Source: an uncultured Muribaculaceae bacterium (lineage in GTDB: Bacteria > Bacteroidota > Bacteroidia > Bacteroidales > Muribaculaceae). Taken from it: DNA of 34,977 nt. The stretch is from positions 1 to 34,977 of the forward strand of contig CAJTMY010000030.1 in assembly GCA_910577355.1 (NCBI GenBank). Direction: 5' to 3'. A model generated the notes under the pieces. That model was not told the DNA's origin. It worked only from the letters and a program-made list of their open reading frames with translations, and did not search any database. Below are positions 23,817 to 31,953 of the stretch, piece after piece; the first letter of the stretch is position 1, and every line of letters begins with the position of its first letter. The translations under genes were made by a program, and so were the position numbers.

Positions 23817-26192
23817 ATGCTTCGCAAATGCCTCATAATAGCCGCACTCAGCCAGGCTCTTGGCGCCGGTGCGAGAGTGGAGGGCAACACAGCCGCCACC
23901 ACCACGCCCGACGGGCGCACCGTCACTGTCACTGCCATCAACGACAACATACTGAGGGTCACCAACAACGGCCTCGGGCAGACGCCCCTTCCCTCGCGCG
24001 CCACGGTTCTTGACGGATCGGCAACGCCCGAAATAGTCAACGTGGGCCCATATGTCACTACGTTGTCCACTCCCGCCGGAGTCACCGCCACTGTCGACGA
24101 CCGCACCGGATCGCTCACAATCACCGCCGGCGCCGGCCGCACTATCACCGATAACGGCGAGCGACGCACCGCCGACGGCAAGACCGGGCTGTGCCTGTAC
24201 ACCACATCCACCGGCTCGCTCTACGGAGCCGGTGAGCGAGGCCACAAACTCAATCTGCGCGGCGACACACTCGTGATGTTCAACCGCCAGAACTACGGCT
24301 ATACCGGCAGCGACCCACGCATATCGCAGATGAATATCACTATGCCGCTGCTGCTCAGCAGCGACGGATTCGCCATACTCTTTGACGACTATGCCCGCGC
24401 CGAGCTCGTGGCCGGCAATCCTTTGCGGTATATCACCGAGAATCCCCGCCCGGTGAGCTACTACTTCATCAATGGCGCCCGCACCATAGCCGATGTCACC
24501 GAGCAGCTCTCGGCTCTCACCGGCCGGCAGGATCTGCCCCCTTTCTGGAGTCTCGGATACATCACATCCAAATACGGTTACCACGATCAGGCCGAGGCCA
24601 TTGGCGTGGTCGACACACTCAAGCGTGCCGGTTATCCACTCGACGGCATTGTGCTCGACCTGTACTGGTACGGCAAGGAGCAGGATATGGGACGACTGGC
24701 ATGGGATGCGGAGCAATGGCCCGACCCCGCCCGCATGCTTGCCGATCTCAAGAAGAAAAACGTGAACCTTGTGGCCATCTCACAGCCTTATATCCTGCGC
24801 AATGGCCGAGGCATCGACAACTACAACGAGCTGAAAGCCGGCAATATGCTGCTGAAAGACACTGTGGGCAACGATCAGGAAGTGAAGATATGGGTGGGCG
24901 AAGGCGGCATGTTTGACGTCTCCAATCCCGATACCCGCGCATGGCTGCGCCAACGCTACAAGACTCTCACCGACGGCGGCATCACCGGCTGGTGGGGCGA
25001 CCTCGGCGAGCCCGAGGTGCATCCTCTGAGCGGCATGCATGCCAACGGGCTCACCGCTCCGCTATATCACAACCAGTACGGTAACGACTGGAGCGAGATA
25101 ATCTACGACCTGTACAAGGAGGAATATCCCGGCACACGCCTCATGACCCTTATGCGCGGCGGCACAACAGGCCTGCAGCGTTACAGCGTGTTCCCGTGGA
25201 GCACAGATGTATCGCGCTCGTGGGGTGGGCTCGAGCCACAGGTGCGCATAATGCTCAACTCCGGCATGTCGGGCCTCGGATACATGGGGCACGACGTGGG
25301 TGGCTTTGCTGTCGACCCCGGCAACGCATACATGCCCGAGCTATATGTGCGCTGGCTTCAGCTCGGCCTGTTCTCCCCGGTGCTGCGCACTCATGCCCAG
25401 CAATATGCCGAGCCCTACAAATATCCGCAGTATGCCTCTATAATTGAGCCTATAATCAAGGAGCGTTACCGTTGGCTACCATACAACTATACTTTGGCCT
25501 ACGAGAATGCCTCCAAGGGCTATCCGCTCGTGCGTCCGCTAAATTTCACCGACCCAGACCGTACATTCGACGATATATCCGACGAATTCCTGTGGGGCGA
25601 CGAAGTGCTCGTCGCACCCGTCATGACCGAGGGCGCCGTAGCCCGCGACATAACCTTCCCGGCCGGCAAGTGGCTCGACATGAAGGATCCCTGCAAGGTA
25701 TATGCCGGATACAGTACGGTGAACTACCCTGCACCGCTCGATGTGCTCCCTGTATTTGTGCGTGCCGGCTCGTTCATTCCCATGGCCGACTACCGCATGG
25801 AAAGCACAGCCGACTATGACCCGTCGCGGCTCACGGTGAATTACTATCCCGTGGCCGACGAGGCATCCGAATTCACGCTGTTTGATGACGACCGCCTCAC
25901 CCCGGGTACCATAGCTTCCGGAGCGTACCGTCTCATCACATTCAGCGGCAGCGCCGGCGGCTCGCGCATCAAGGTTATCTCAAGTGGCACATATACCGGC
26001 GCGCCGGTCAATATCTCCCTTACATTCGTTATACACCGCGTGGCTGCTCCCGCCACATTCCGCGTCAACGGGCGCAACATCAAGCCTAAATACGACAGCG
26101 ACGACCACACCCTCACATTCACCGTCAAGTGGCCCGTCGACCGTCCCCTCAATCTCGAATCCAAAAACCTCAAGTTATGTTCTCAGGAATAG
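23817..26192 (+). CDS. GH31 alpha-glucosidase / 4-alpha-glucosyltransferase
   Basis: This protein of 791 residues with a signal peptide (MLRKCLIIAALSQALGAGA) is exported. An N-terminal GH31 beta-sandwich precedes the catalytic barrel (about 240-570). The likely nucleophile is D395 in WWGDLGEPEVHP and the likely acid/base is D464 in WSTDVSRSWGGLEPQ. GIVLDLYWYG and GHDVGGF are further family motifs, and C-terminal beta domains (DUF5110-like) close the protein. The GDLGEPE form of the nucleophile motif is the one I associate with oligosaccharide 4-alpha-glucosyltransferases, so transglycosylation on maltooligosaccharides is possible; hydrolysis is the alternative. Its stop overlaps the ribE start by 16 bases. 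No SusC/D pair is nearby. Confidence 0.93.
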   Translation: MLRKCLIIAALSQALGAGARVEGNTAATTTPDGRTVTVTAINDNILRVTNNGLGQTPLPSRATVLDGSATPEIVNVGPYVTTLSTPAGVTATVDDRTGSLTITAGAGRTITDNGERRTADGKTGLCLYTTSTGSLYGAGERGHKLNLRGDTLVMFNRQNYGYTGSDPRISQMNITMPLLLSSDGFAILFDDYARAELVAGNPLRYITENPRPVSYYFINGARTIADVTEQLSALTGRQDLPPFWSLGYITSKYGYHDQAEAIGVVDTLKRAGYPLDGIVLDLYWYGKEQDMGRLAWDAEQWPDPARMLADLKKKNVNLVAISQPYILRNGRGIDNYNELKAGNMLLKDTVGNDQEVKIWVGEGGMFDVSNPDTRAWLRQRYKTLTDGGITGWWGDLGEPEVHPLSGMHANGLTAPLYHNQYGNDWSEIIYDLYKEEYPGTRLMTLMRGGTTGLQRYSVFPWSTDVSRSWGGLEPQVRIMLNSGMSGLGYMGHDVGGFAVDPGNAYMPELYVRWLQLGLFSPVLRTHAQQYAEPYKYPQYASIIEPIIKERYRWLPYNYTLAYENASKGYPLVRPLNFTDPDRTFDDISDEFLWGDEVLVAPVMTEGAVARDITFPAGKWLDMKDPCKVYAGYSTVNYPAPLDVLPVFVRAGSFIPMADYRMESTADYDPSRLTVNYYPVADEASEFTLFDDDRLTPGTIASGAYRLITFSGSAGGSRIKVISSGTYTGAPVNISLTFVIHRVAAPATFRVNGRNIKPKYDSDDHTLTFTVKWPVDRPLNLESKNLKLCSQE

Positions 26193-26779
26193 TTGAAGAA
26201 GCCGCCATTGTGGCAGGCGCTGTACGCGATAACGGCAATCTGCGCCTGCGCGTCCGTTCGTCGTTCGCATCCGAACTCCGCATCGACCAGTCTGTAGCTC
26301 ACAACGGTGTATGTCTTACCGTGGTCGATATCCATCCCGACTCTACATACGAAGTGGTGGCTATCCGGGAGACTCTCGACCGCTCAAATCTCGGCGATCT
26401 CGCCGAAGGCGACCTCGTCAACCTCGAACGCTCTATGGTGATGAACGGGCGCCTCGACGGCCATATAGTGCAGGGACACGTCGACACCACCGCCATGTGC
26501 GACGACATTCAGGATGTCGACGGATCGCGTTATTTCCGTTTCCGCTACGATGTAAGCGAGGAGATGCGTCGCCGTGGCTACATGACGGTCGAGAAAGGCT
26601 CGGTCACTGTCAACGGCGTGAGCCTCACAGTCTGCGACTCAGCTCCAGGTACATTCCGCGTGGCCATAATCCCCTACACACTCGAGCACACCAACTTCTG
26701 CCGCATCGCTGTCGGCACCCTCGTCAACCTCGAGTTCGACATCCTCGGCAAATACATAGCCGCATTGCTGCCGCAGTAA
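26177..26779 (+). CDS. ribE: Riboflavin synthase, alpha chain
   Basis: This enzyme dismutates two 6,7-dimethyl-8-ribityllumazine molecules to riboflavin. The 201 residues start with the invariant MFSGIVEE. Two lumazine-binding repeats are visible: VAHNGVCLTV in the N-terminal half and VTVNGVSLTV in the C-terminal half, plus GHIVQGHVD and PYTLEHTNF. The start at 26177 lies inside the GH31 gene (16-base overlap), so translation is probably coupled. An in-frame extension to 26129 has no family support. The partnership with GH31 looks like operon convenience. The stop is six bases from the convergent Fic stop. Confidence 0.96.
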   Translation: MFSGIVEEAAIVAGAVRDNGNLRLRVRSSFASELRIDQSVAHNGVCLTVVDIHPDSTYEVVAIRETLDRSNLGDLAEGDLVNLERSMVMNGRLDGHIVQGHVDTTAMCDDIQDVDGSRYFRFRYDVSEEMRRRGYMTVEKGSVTVNGVSLTVCDSAPGTFRVAIIPYTLEHTNFCRIAVGTLVNLEFDILGKYIAALLPQ

Positions 26780-26785
26780 GACCTG

Positions 26786-27343
26786 TCAGCTTTCGTATCC
26801 TTCGTAATAATATGATTGCTCGATGCCGTGGAAAATGACACTGTGGTCTTCAGTATCTTCGGTGAGTGCCGATTGAAGCAGCACGCGTAATTCGAGGTCA
26901 TTGACAGGACTGCGTTCCATTGCCTGCATATAGCTTTCGCGGCTCACTTTACGCCAGTCGATCATTTTACCGAGCGAATGCCTAAGTACCATGTCGAGCC
27001 AGATGCGGGTGGCTCGTCCGTTCCCTTCCATGAACGGATGGGCTATGTTCATTTCCACATATTTGGCAATGATTTCTTCGAATGTGTTCTCGGGCATTCG
27101 TTCGATAGCTTCGAGAGCCGGGACGAGATATAGCGAGTTGGCGAATCTGAACCCTCCTTTTGAGATGTTTAGAGTCCTGATAGTACCTGCGAAAGAGTAT
27201 AGACCATCGAATATCGCGTGGTGGATATCCTGCAGCCCTCGGGTAGTTCCGACCTCAATCTGATATATGCGGCCTGAAGCAAAGAGTGCTTTTGCCATTT
27301 CAAGACTTTTGCTGTCGATTTCGTGCTGATTCAGTTTCGTCAT
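26786..27343 (-). CDS. Class III Fic/DOC-family protein
   Basis: Fic enzymes usually transfer AMP from ATP to a hydroxyl side chain. The protein of 185 residues has the full motif HPFMEGNGR (102-110, catalytic H102, Mg-binding E106, R110), a flap region (about 55-70, TLNISKGGFRFAN) and a helical body. The C-terminus carries S177-YYY-E181-G182. This fits the inhibitory [S/T]xxxE[G/N] motif and its C-terminal place in stand-alone class III Fic proteins such as that of Neisseria meningitidis, which have almost the same length. E181 should block productive ATP binding until displaced. It follows the WYL regulator by 12 bases. The target is unknown. Confidence 0.92.
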   Translation of the reverse strand: MTKLNQHEIDSKSLEMAKALFASGRIYQIEVGTTRGLQDIHHAIFDGLYSFAGTIRTLNISKGGFRFANSLYLVPALEAIERMPENTFEEIIAKYVEMNIAHPFMEGNGRATRIWLDMVLRHSLGKMIDWRKVSRESYMQAMERSPVNDLELRVLLQSALTEDTEDHSVIFHGIEQSYYYEGYES

Positions 27344-27355
27344 AATGCTCGTAGG

Positions 27356-28255
27356 TTATGTTTCCCCGTAGTTGCGGAGGCTCTCGCGCAGGGAGCTTTT
27401 TATCATGGCGCGCAGCTCGGGTGGCTCGAGGACGGTGATGTGCGGGCCGTAGCTCAGCAACTCGGCCACGAAGTCGTCGGTGAGTCGGATGTGGTATGTG
27501 AAAAGCGAGAACTTGTCGGATACGGTTTCGATCTGTGAGCTGTGGAGTGGCAGGGCGCGGAAGTACTTGGCCTGTCGCGGGTCGACTCGCAGCACCACCT
27601 TGCGCGGGGTGTTGTGGGTCACTACGATGCCGTATGAATGGCGAAAATATTCCTGCATGTCGAAACCGGGATCCGGCTCGAACTTGTCGGCGAGCTGCTT
27701 CACGTCGCTCATGCGGTCGAGAGCGTAGGTCTTTATGCGGTCTTCGGCAGTGTTGCGGCCAATAAGATACCAGCGTTGCTTGAAAAGGCGTATAAAGTAT
27801 GGCTCGAGCACAATGCCCTGAGTAGGCAGCGAGCGGGTGTAGGAATGGTAGTTGAACCGCACACGGCTGTCGGCTTTGAGCGCGCTGATGACGATGTCGA
27901 GAAAATCGCGTGCCGACGGTACGTTTTCCAGAAATATACGGTCGGTGATACCGCGTGCTCCTACAAGAACTTCGTTGAGACTTACCGAATTGAGCAGCCA
28001 GTCGGTGACGCTTTCGTTGTTGTCGTTGTCATCTTCGATGTAGTATTCGAAGCTTTTTGGGTCGCATGCGATGTTGACATTGAAGAATTCCTCGGCGGCC
28101 GCGCGATGGTTGCAGAACGTGCGACGGCTCAGCGGGCGTCCGTTGCTGTGCGGCGACCGCAGCCAGGCTTCCTCGAGTTGCTGCCGGGTTATGCGCCCGT
28201 GGCGGCGTATGGTGTCGAGGAGCCAGATGCAGCGGTTTACGGTAGTGTTTGCCAA
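27356..28255 (-). CDS. WYL-domain transcription regulator
   Basis: This protein of 299 residues has an N-terminal winged HTH (about 5-60; RCIWLLDTIRRHGRITRQQLEEAW and LSRRTFCNHRAAAEEFF). The WYL domain (about 120-200) contains FNYHSY, LEPYFIRLFKQRWYLIGRN and TYALDRM, and a WCX-type C-terminal region follows (about 210-295). WYL domains sense ligands, often nucleotides or nucleic-acid fragments, and control transcription. The start is three bases after the symporter stop, so it belongs to the namZ-symporter unit and may regulate it. The Fic gene follows. Confidence 0.9.
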   Translation of the reverse strand: MANTTVNRCIWLLDTIRRHGRITRQQLEEAWLRSPHSNGRPLSRRTFCNHRAAAEEFFNVNIACDPKSFEYYIEDDNDNNESVTDWLLNSVSLNEVLVGARGITDRIFLENVPSARDFLDIVISALKADSRVRFNYHSYTRSLPTQGIVLEPYFIRLFKQRWYLIGRNTAEDRIKTYALDRMSDVKQLADKFEPDPGFDMQEYFRHSYGIVVTHNTPRKVVLRVDPRQAKYFRALPLHSSQIETVSDKFSLFTYHIRLTDDFVAELLSYGPHITVLEPPELRAMIKSSLRESLRNYGET

Positions 28256-28258
28256 TGT

Positions 28259-29737
28259 TTATGCCTCCGCTTTGATTTCGGGGCGTTCTTTGGCGCCGAT
28301 CGTGAGCAGATACAGACCGATGATGGTGATGGCGGCGTTGATGAGCAGCAGCTCGAAGCTGGTCTCGTAGCCAAACCACTTGTTGAGACAGTATTGCAGG
28401 CACCACGACAGGCACGGCGCCAGGATACATACCACCGGCACATAGCGGTCGTGTACGGGTCTGGAGTGCATCATGCCGAATACAAACAGGCCGAGAATAG
28501 GCCCGTAGGTGTAGCTGGCCAACGTATATACAGCCGAGATGGCGTCTTCTTCGCTCAGGTAGTAGAAGGCTATGATAACCAGCCCCATCACGGCCGACAT
28601 GGCTATGTGCACAAGCTTGCGGGTGCGGGTGAGGCGCTTGTCGTCCTGCTTCTTGTGGGCTTGCAGTATATCGACGGTGTAGGATGTCGTGAGCGATGTA
28701 AGCGCCGAGCCGGCGGCCGAATAGGCAGCCGCGATAAGGCCGAGGACAAACAGGATGCCCACGATGACGGGCATCGACGGATGGAAGGCCACTGCGCCGA
28801 ATATCTCGTCGCTCTTCTCGGGAGCCTGCATGCCCATGCTGTCCATGAAGATTACAAGCAGGGTGCCGAGCAGCAGGAACAATGCGATGACAAAGAATTG
28901 CATTATGCCGCTCACAATCATGTTCTTTTGCGACTGCTTGGAGTCCTTGCAGGCAAGATTGCGCTGCATCATATCCTGGTCGAGGCCGTTGATGGCGATG
29001 GCCATGAACACACCGGCAAGGAACTGCTTCCAGAAATATGTGCCTTCCTTGGGATTGTCGAAGAAGAACATCTGCGATGTCGGGTGCTCCTTGATGGCGC
29101 TCACCATCTCGCCCATCGAGAAGCCGAGGTTCTGCGCCACGAAGTAGATGCACAGTATCACCGACATTATGAGGCAGAAGCTTTTAAGCGTATCGGTCCA
29201 TATAAGGGTTTTCACGCCGCCCTGCACGGTGTAGAGCCATATCAGGGCTATGGTGACGATGACGTTGAACACAAACGGGATATGCAGCGGCGAGAACACC
29301 AGCAACTGCAGCACCGCGCACACCACAAAGAAGCGCACTGCGGCACCCAGCATCTTGGATATGAAGAAGAGCCACGCGCCCGAGCGGTATGTGCGCATGC
29401 CGAAGCGTTCCTCAAGGTAGCCGTAGATGGATATGAGGTTGCGGCGGTAGAACAGCGGCACCAGCACGAAGGCTATCACGAAATAGCCCACGATGAAGCC
29501 GAGCACCATCTGCAGATAGGCGTAGCCTTTGCCGGCCACCATGCCCGGCACGGATATGAATGTGACGCCCGATATGGCCGCGCCTATCATGGCGAAGGCC
29601 ACAAGAGGCCACGGAGCCTGGCGACCGCCGGTGAAGAAGGTCTTGTTGTCGCTGCCCCGCGATGCGAAGTACGACACTATCATCAGCAGCACAAAATATG
29701 CCGCGATGGTGATGATTACGATAACAGGCTGTGACAT
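28259..29737 (-). CDS. Sodium:solute symporter (SSS family)
   Basis: This inner-membrane transporter of 492 residues has about 13 hydrophobic helices from the N-terminus (PVIVIITIAAYFVLLMIVSYF) to the C-terminus. Family features include GAAISGVTFISVPG near residues 50-65, YGYLEERFG, and VLGLIAAAYSAAGSALTSLTTSYTVDI, which carries Na+-site serines and threonines. It begins three bases after the upstream NamZ gene. In Tannerella an SSS transporter is linked to N-acetylmuramic acid uptake, so MurNAc or a related amino sugar is the best substrate guess. Sialic acid or glucose-type sugars cannot be excluded from the sequence. Confidence 0.9.
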   Translation of the reverse strand: MSQPVIVIITIAAYFVLLMIVSYFASRGSDNKTFFTGGRQAPWPLVAFAMIGAAISGVTFISVPGMVAGKGYAYLQMVLGFIVGYFVIAFVLVPLFYRRNLISIYGYLEERFGMRTYRSGAWLFFISKMLGAAVRFFVVCAVLQLLVFSPLHIPFVFNVIVTIALIWLYTVQGGVKTLIWTDTLKSFCLIMSVILCIYFVAQNLGFSMGEMVSAIKEHPTSQMFFFDNPKEGTYFWKQFLAGVFMAIAINGLDQDMMQRNLACKDSKQSQKNMIVSGIMQFFVIALFLLLGTLLVIFMDSMGMQAPEKSDEIFGAVAFHPSMPVIVGILFVLGLIAAAYSAAGSALTSLTTSYTVDILQAHKKQDDKRLTRTRKLVHIAMSAVMGLVIIAFYYLSEEDAISAVYTLASYTYGPILGLFVFGMMHSRPVHDRYVPVVCILAPCLSWCLQYCLNKWFGYETSFELLLINAAITIIGLYLLTIGAKERPEIKAEA

Positions 29738-29740
29738 GAC

Positions 29741-30961
29741 TTATTCGGCGTAAAGCAGATAGGGTTTGCGCTGTTTCTTGAAAGCCTCGATGTCGTCGGC
29801 GAATGTCGCCTTGATCTCGGCGTTGCTCTTGCCGGCCTTGATCATCTCCACGATATCGGGGCGACCGCTGAGCAGGGTGAAGAAGCGGGTGAAGAAATCA
29901 TCGGGGCGGCCCGTCTGATTGTAGCAGTCGATCACATAATCGAAGTTAACGCCGTTGGCGATAGCTTCCTCGTCCGACACACCGCGCAGATCCTTGCCGT
30001 AGCAGAGGTTGTTGAGCTGGGGCGGATTTTTGGCACCTTCGACGCTGCGGGGAGTGAACGAGAATGAATGATCCTTGTAGTCGGGATGCCCGTATACGGC
30101 AAATGGCATATCGGTGCCGCGGCCCAGGCTCGCGGGTGTGCCCTCGAAGTAGCATACAGCCGGATACAGATATATGGCATTCATCGTGCGCAGGTTGGGC
30201 GACGGAGCCACCGGCAGCTCATAGCGGGTCTGATGCGTGTAGTTCTCGCAGGGTATGACGGTAAGATCGAGCGAGCGGCCTTCTTTGAGCCATTTCTCAC
30301 CCACAATCATGCGTGCGAGTTCGCCGAGGGTCATGCCGTGCACGGTGGTGATGGGCAGACGGCCTACGCCGCTTGCATATTTCATGTCGAGTATCGGGCC
30401 GTCGACATACATGCCGTTGGGATTCGGGCGGTCGAGCACCATGAACTGCTTGCCGTTGGCCGCTGCGGCGTCCATCAGCTGAAGCATGGTGCAGTAATAT
30501 GTGTAATAGCGCAGGCCTACATCCTGAATGTCGCATACGATGATGTCGATACCGTCCATCACATCCTGCGACGGGCCGGGTTTCTTGCCGTCGTACAGCG
30601 AGGCGATGGGTATGCCGGTAGGCCCGTCGACGCCGCTCTTCACGTGTTCGCCGGCATCGGCCTTGCCGCGGAATCCGTGCTCGGGCGAGAAGATGGTGAC
30701 TACATTCACGCCGTTTTCAAGCATTATGTCGAGCGAGTGCTTGTCGCCCACCATGCCGGTGTGGTTCGACAGCAGAGCCACTCGTTTGCCTTTGAGCCGG
30801 GGAATATATTGGTCGAGGCGGGCAGCGCCCACAACAACCGGTTTTTGGCATTCGGTGCAACTCGTGCATTGTGCGCACGATGCATTGGATGCCTTTTGGG
30901 CAACAACCGGGGCGGTAGCGGCCAACGCTGCTATCGCGATAAGAATTGTCTTAAAATTCAT
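29741..30961 (-). CDS. NamZ-type exo-N-acetylmuramidase (DUF1343, GH171)
   Basis: This protein of 406 residues has a signal peptide (about 1-22, ending VVAQ). The DUF1343 fold starts near residue 44 with RLDQYIPRLKGKRVALLSNHTG, SPEHGFRGKADAGE (E94 is a candidate catalytic residue), DIQDVGLRYYTYY and LDRPNPNG. Characterised members remove terminal MurNAc from peptidoglycan chains. Unusually, the mature N-terminus carries C29, C32, C35 and C38 in a CxxCxxCxxC array before the domain. The next gene is an SSS transporter three bases away, pointing to periplasmic release and uptake of the sugar. A promoter lies 50-90 bases upstream. Confidence 0.92.
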   Translation of the reverse strand: MNFKTILIAIAALAATAPVVAQKASNASCAQCTSCTECQKPVVVGAARLDQYIPRLKGKRVALLSNHTGMVGDKHSLDIMLENGVNVVTIFSPEHGFRGKADAGEHVKSGVDGPTGIPIASLYDGKKPGPSQDVMDGIDIIVCDIQDVGLRYYTYYCTMLQLMDAAAANGKQFMVLDRPNPNGMYVDGPILDMKYASGVGRLPITTVHGMTLGELARMIVGEKWLKEGRSLDLTVIPCENYTHQTRYELPVAPSPNLRTMNAIYLYPAVCYFEGTPASLGRGTDMPFAVYGHPDYKDHSFSFTPRSVEGAKNPPQLNNLCYGKDLRGVSDEEAIANGVNFDYVIDCYNQTGRPDDFFTRFFTLLSGRPDIVEMIKAGKSNAEIKATFADDIEAFKKQRKPYLLYAE

Positions 30962-31013
30962 GTATTTAGCAAATGTTTAAATAGTTGTGGGTTAGTTCAT
31001 GGTAACAATATGG

Positions 31014-31047
31014 CAAAGGTATGAAAAAAGACGGGCTCGAAAACAAA
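31014..31047 (-). promoter_or_regulatory. Promoter of the namZ-symporter-WYL-Fic unit
   Basis: TACCTTTG (31014-31021, minus strand) is a good -7 element. A TTTG (31044-31047) lies 22 bases upstream, slightly longer than the best spacing. It faces away from the tRNA-Ala promoter. Confidence 0.6.
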
Positions 31048-31092
31048 AAATACGCTAAAAAACAAAAAAATAAATTAAAACGCCCAAAACGT

Positions 31093-31123
31093 TTTGTCGG
31101 CTAAAAAAATAGAATTAACTTTG
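31093..31123 (+). promoter_or_regulatory. Consensus promoter of tRNA-Ala
   Basis: TTTG (31093-31096), 19 bases, TAACTTTG (31116-31123): an exact Bacteroidetes promoter ending 12 bases before the tRNA. Confidence 0.85.
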
Positions 31124-31135
31124 CAACGCAAACCC

Positions 31136-31209
31136 GGGGTATTAGCTCATCTGGCTAGAGCGCGACACTGGCAGTGTCGAGGTGAGCGGTTCGAGTCCGC
31201 TATACTCCA
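31136..31209 (+). tRNA. tRNA-Ala(GGC)
   Basis: The acceptor stem GGGGTAT pairs with ATACTCC (one G-U pair). The anticodon stem CGACA/TGTCG holds the loop CTGGCAG with anticodon GGC (alanine). The T-arm contains GTTCGAGTC and the discriminator is A. CCA is not encoded; a run of C follows. Confidence 0.95.
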
Positions 31210-31220
31210 CCCCCCCCATC

Positions 31221-31250
31221 AAGCGAACCGAAATTTCGGCTCGCTTTTTG
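31221..31250 (+). terminator. Terminator of tRNA-Ala
   Basis: AAGCGA and CCGAAA (31221-31233, one mismatch between them) pair with TTTCGG and TCGCTT (31234-31246), and the run of T continues to 31249. The end of this T tract doubles as the -33 TTTG of the next promoter (31247-31250). Confidence 0.85.
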
Positions 31251-31277
31251 TTATTTCATCATAAATGACTATATTTG
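31247..31277 (+). promoter_or_regulatory. Promoter of the first MNT/HEPN module
   Basis: TTTG (31247-31250), 19 bases, TATATTTG (31270-31277) is an exact consensus. Its -33 box is the tail of the tRNA terminator. The predicted transcription start (about 31283) coincides with the ATG at 31283, so the message is leaderless or starts translation at 31298. Confidence 0.8.
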
Positions 31278-31407
31278 CGGATATGAAGCTTATAGAAATG
31301 AACCTCGACAAGATAATCGCCTTGTGTAAGAAATACAAGGTGGCCAAGCTATGGGTCTTCGGCTCCATCCTCACTCCGCGTTTCAACGATGAAAGCGATG
31401 TCGATTT
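31254..31407 (+). repeat. Direct repeat copy A (promoter plus 5' end of MNT)
   Basis: This copy matches 31954-32108 with six substitutions and one inserted base by my count. It covers the -7 promoter box and the first 42 codons of the nucleotidyltransferase, ending within the DxD motif region. Confidence 0.95.
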
Positions 31408-31591
31408 TCTTGTCGATTTCGATGAAAAGCATATAGAGTTGCTTGATTATGCCGACAATTTTTTCAACTTTATTCATGAAATAGAGGCTGTCGTGGGACG
31501 AAAGGTGGATATGGTCGTCAACAAGTCGATTAAAAATCGTTTCTTCCGCACTGAAGTTGATGAAACCCGCAAATTGTTATGGAGCGCCTAA
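31283..31591 (+). CDS. MNT-domain antitoxin nucleotidyltransferase (MntA-like), copy 1
   Basis: This protein of 102 residues, starting at 31283 (MKLIEMNL), has the minimal nucleotidyltransferase signature: G27-S28, ten residues, D39-V-D41, and a third acidic residue D76 (GRKVDMV). In characterised MntA/HepT pairs the MNT protein transfers AMP units to a tyrosine of the HEPN toxin and so silences it. It overlaps the HEPN gene by 13 bases, the usual coupled order. An ATG at 31265 lies upstream of the promoter -7 box and is ATA in the second copy, so it is not the start. Codons 1-42 are almost identical to copy 2; the rest is diverged. Confidence 0.92.
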   Translation: MKLIEMNLDKIIALCKKYKVAKLWVFGSILTPRFNDESDVDFLVDFDEKHIELLDYADNFFNFIHEIEAVVGRKVDMVVNKSIKNRFFRTEVDETRKLLWSA

Positions 31592-31914
31592 TAAGTAAGA
31601 CTCTCGAGGATATACGAAATGCTATTTTAGAGATTGATTCTTTTTTTGAGACTCGTCCAAGACGGTATGACGTATACCTGTCGGATATATGTTTGCGTCG
31701 AGCAGTCGAACGAAATATAACTATAATAGGGGAGGCTATGAACAGATTGCTGCGGATTGCTCCTGACATCAATATTACAGCGGCGCGCAGGATTGTAGAT
31801 ACGCGAAATTATGTAATTCATGGATATGACAGCGTTACCGACGATATTATGTGGGGAATTGTAATGCGGCATCTGCCCTTGCTGAAAGATGAAGTGGAAA
31901 AGCTGCTGAATTGA
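31579..31914 (+). CDS. HEPN toxin (HepT-like, DUF86), copy 1
   Basis: This helical protein of 111 residues has the HEPN RNase motif R76-NYVI-H81-G-Y83, which is the RX4HXY form. R and H form the RNase site, and the tyrosine is the known AMPylation target in MntA/HepT systems. The conserved IIGEAMNR helix (49-56) is present. All key residues are intact, so the toxin should be active. It overlaps its antitoxin gene by 13 bases. In an ungapped alignment I count 60 of 111 positions identical to copy 2. Confidence 0.92.
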   Translation: MERLISKTLEDIRNAILEIDSFFETRPRRYDVYLSDICLRRAVERNITIIGEAMNRLLRIAPDINITAARRIVDTRNYVIHGYDSVTDDIMWGIVMRHLPLLKDEVEKLLN

Positions 31915-31953
31915 CATTTATTAGATAACAAAAAATAGAAATCAATAGACTCG

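Noticed and set aside
27638..29734. Plus-strand open frame of about 700 codons opposite the WYL and symporter genes
   Set aside because: It spans two well-supported minus-strand genes and their junction, and has no recognisable domain and a skewed His/Ala/Glu-rich composition.
31265..31282. Upstream ATG as the start of the first MNT gene
   Set aside because: It lies before the -7 promoter box, and the same position in the second copy is ATA, while the downstream ATG is kept in both.
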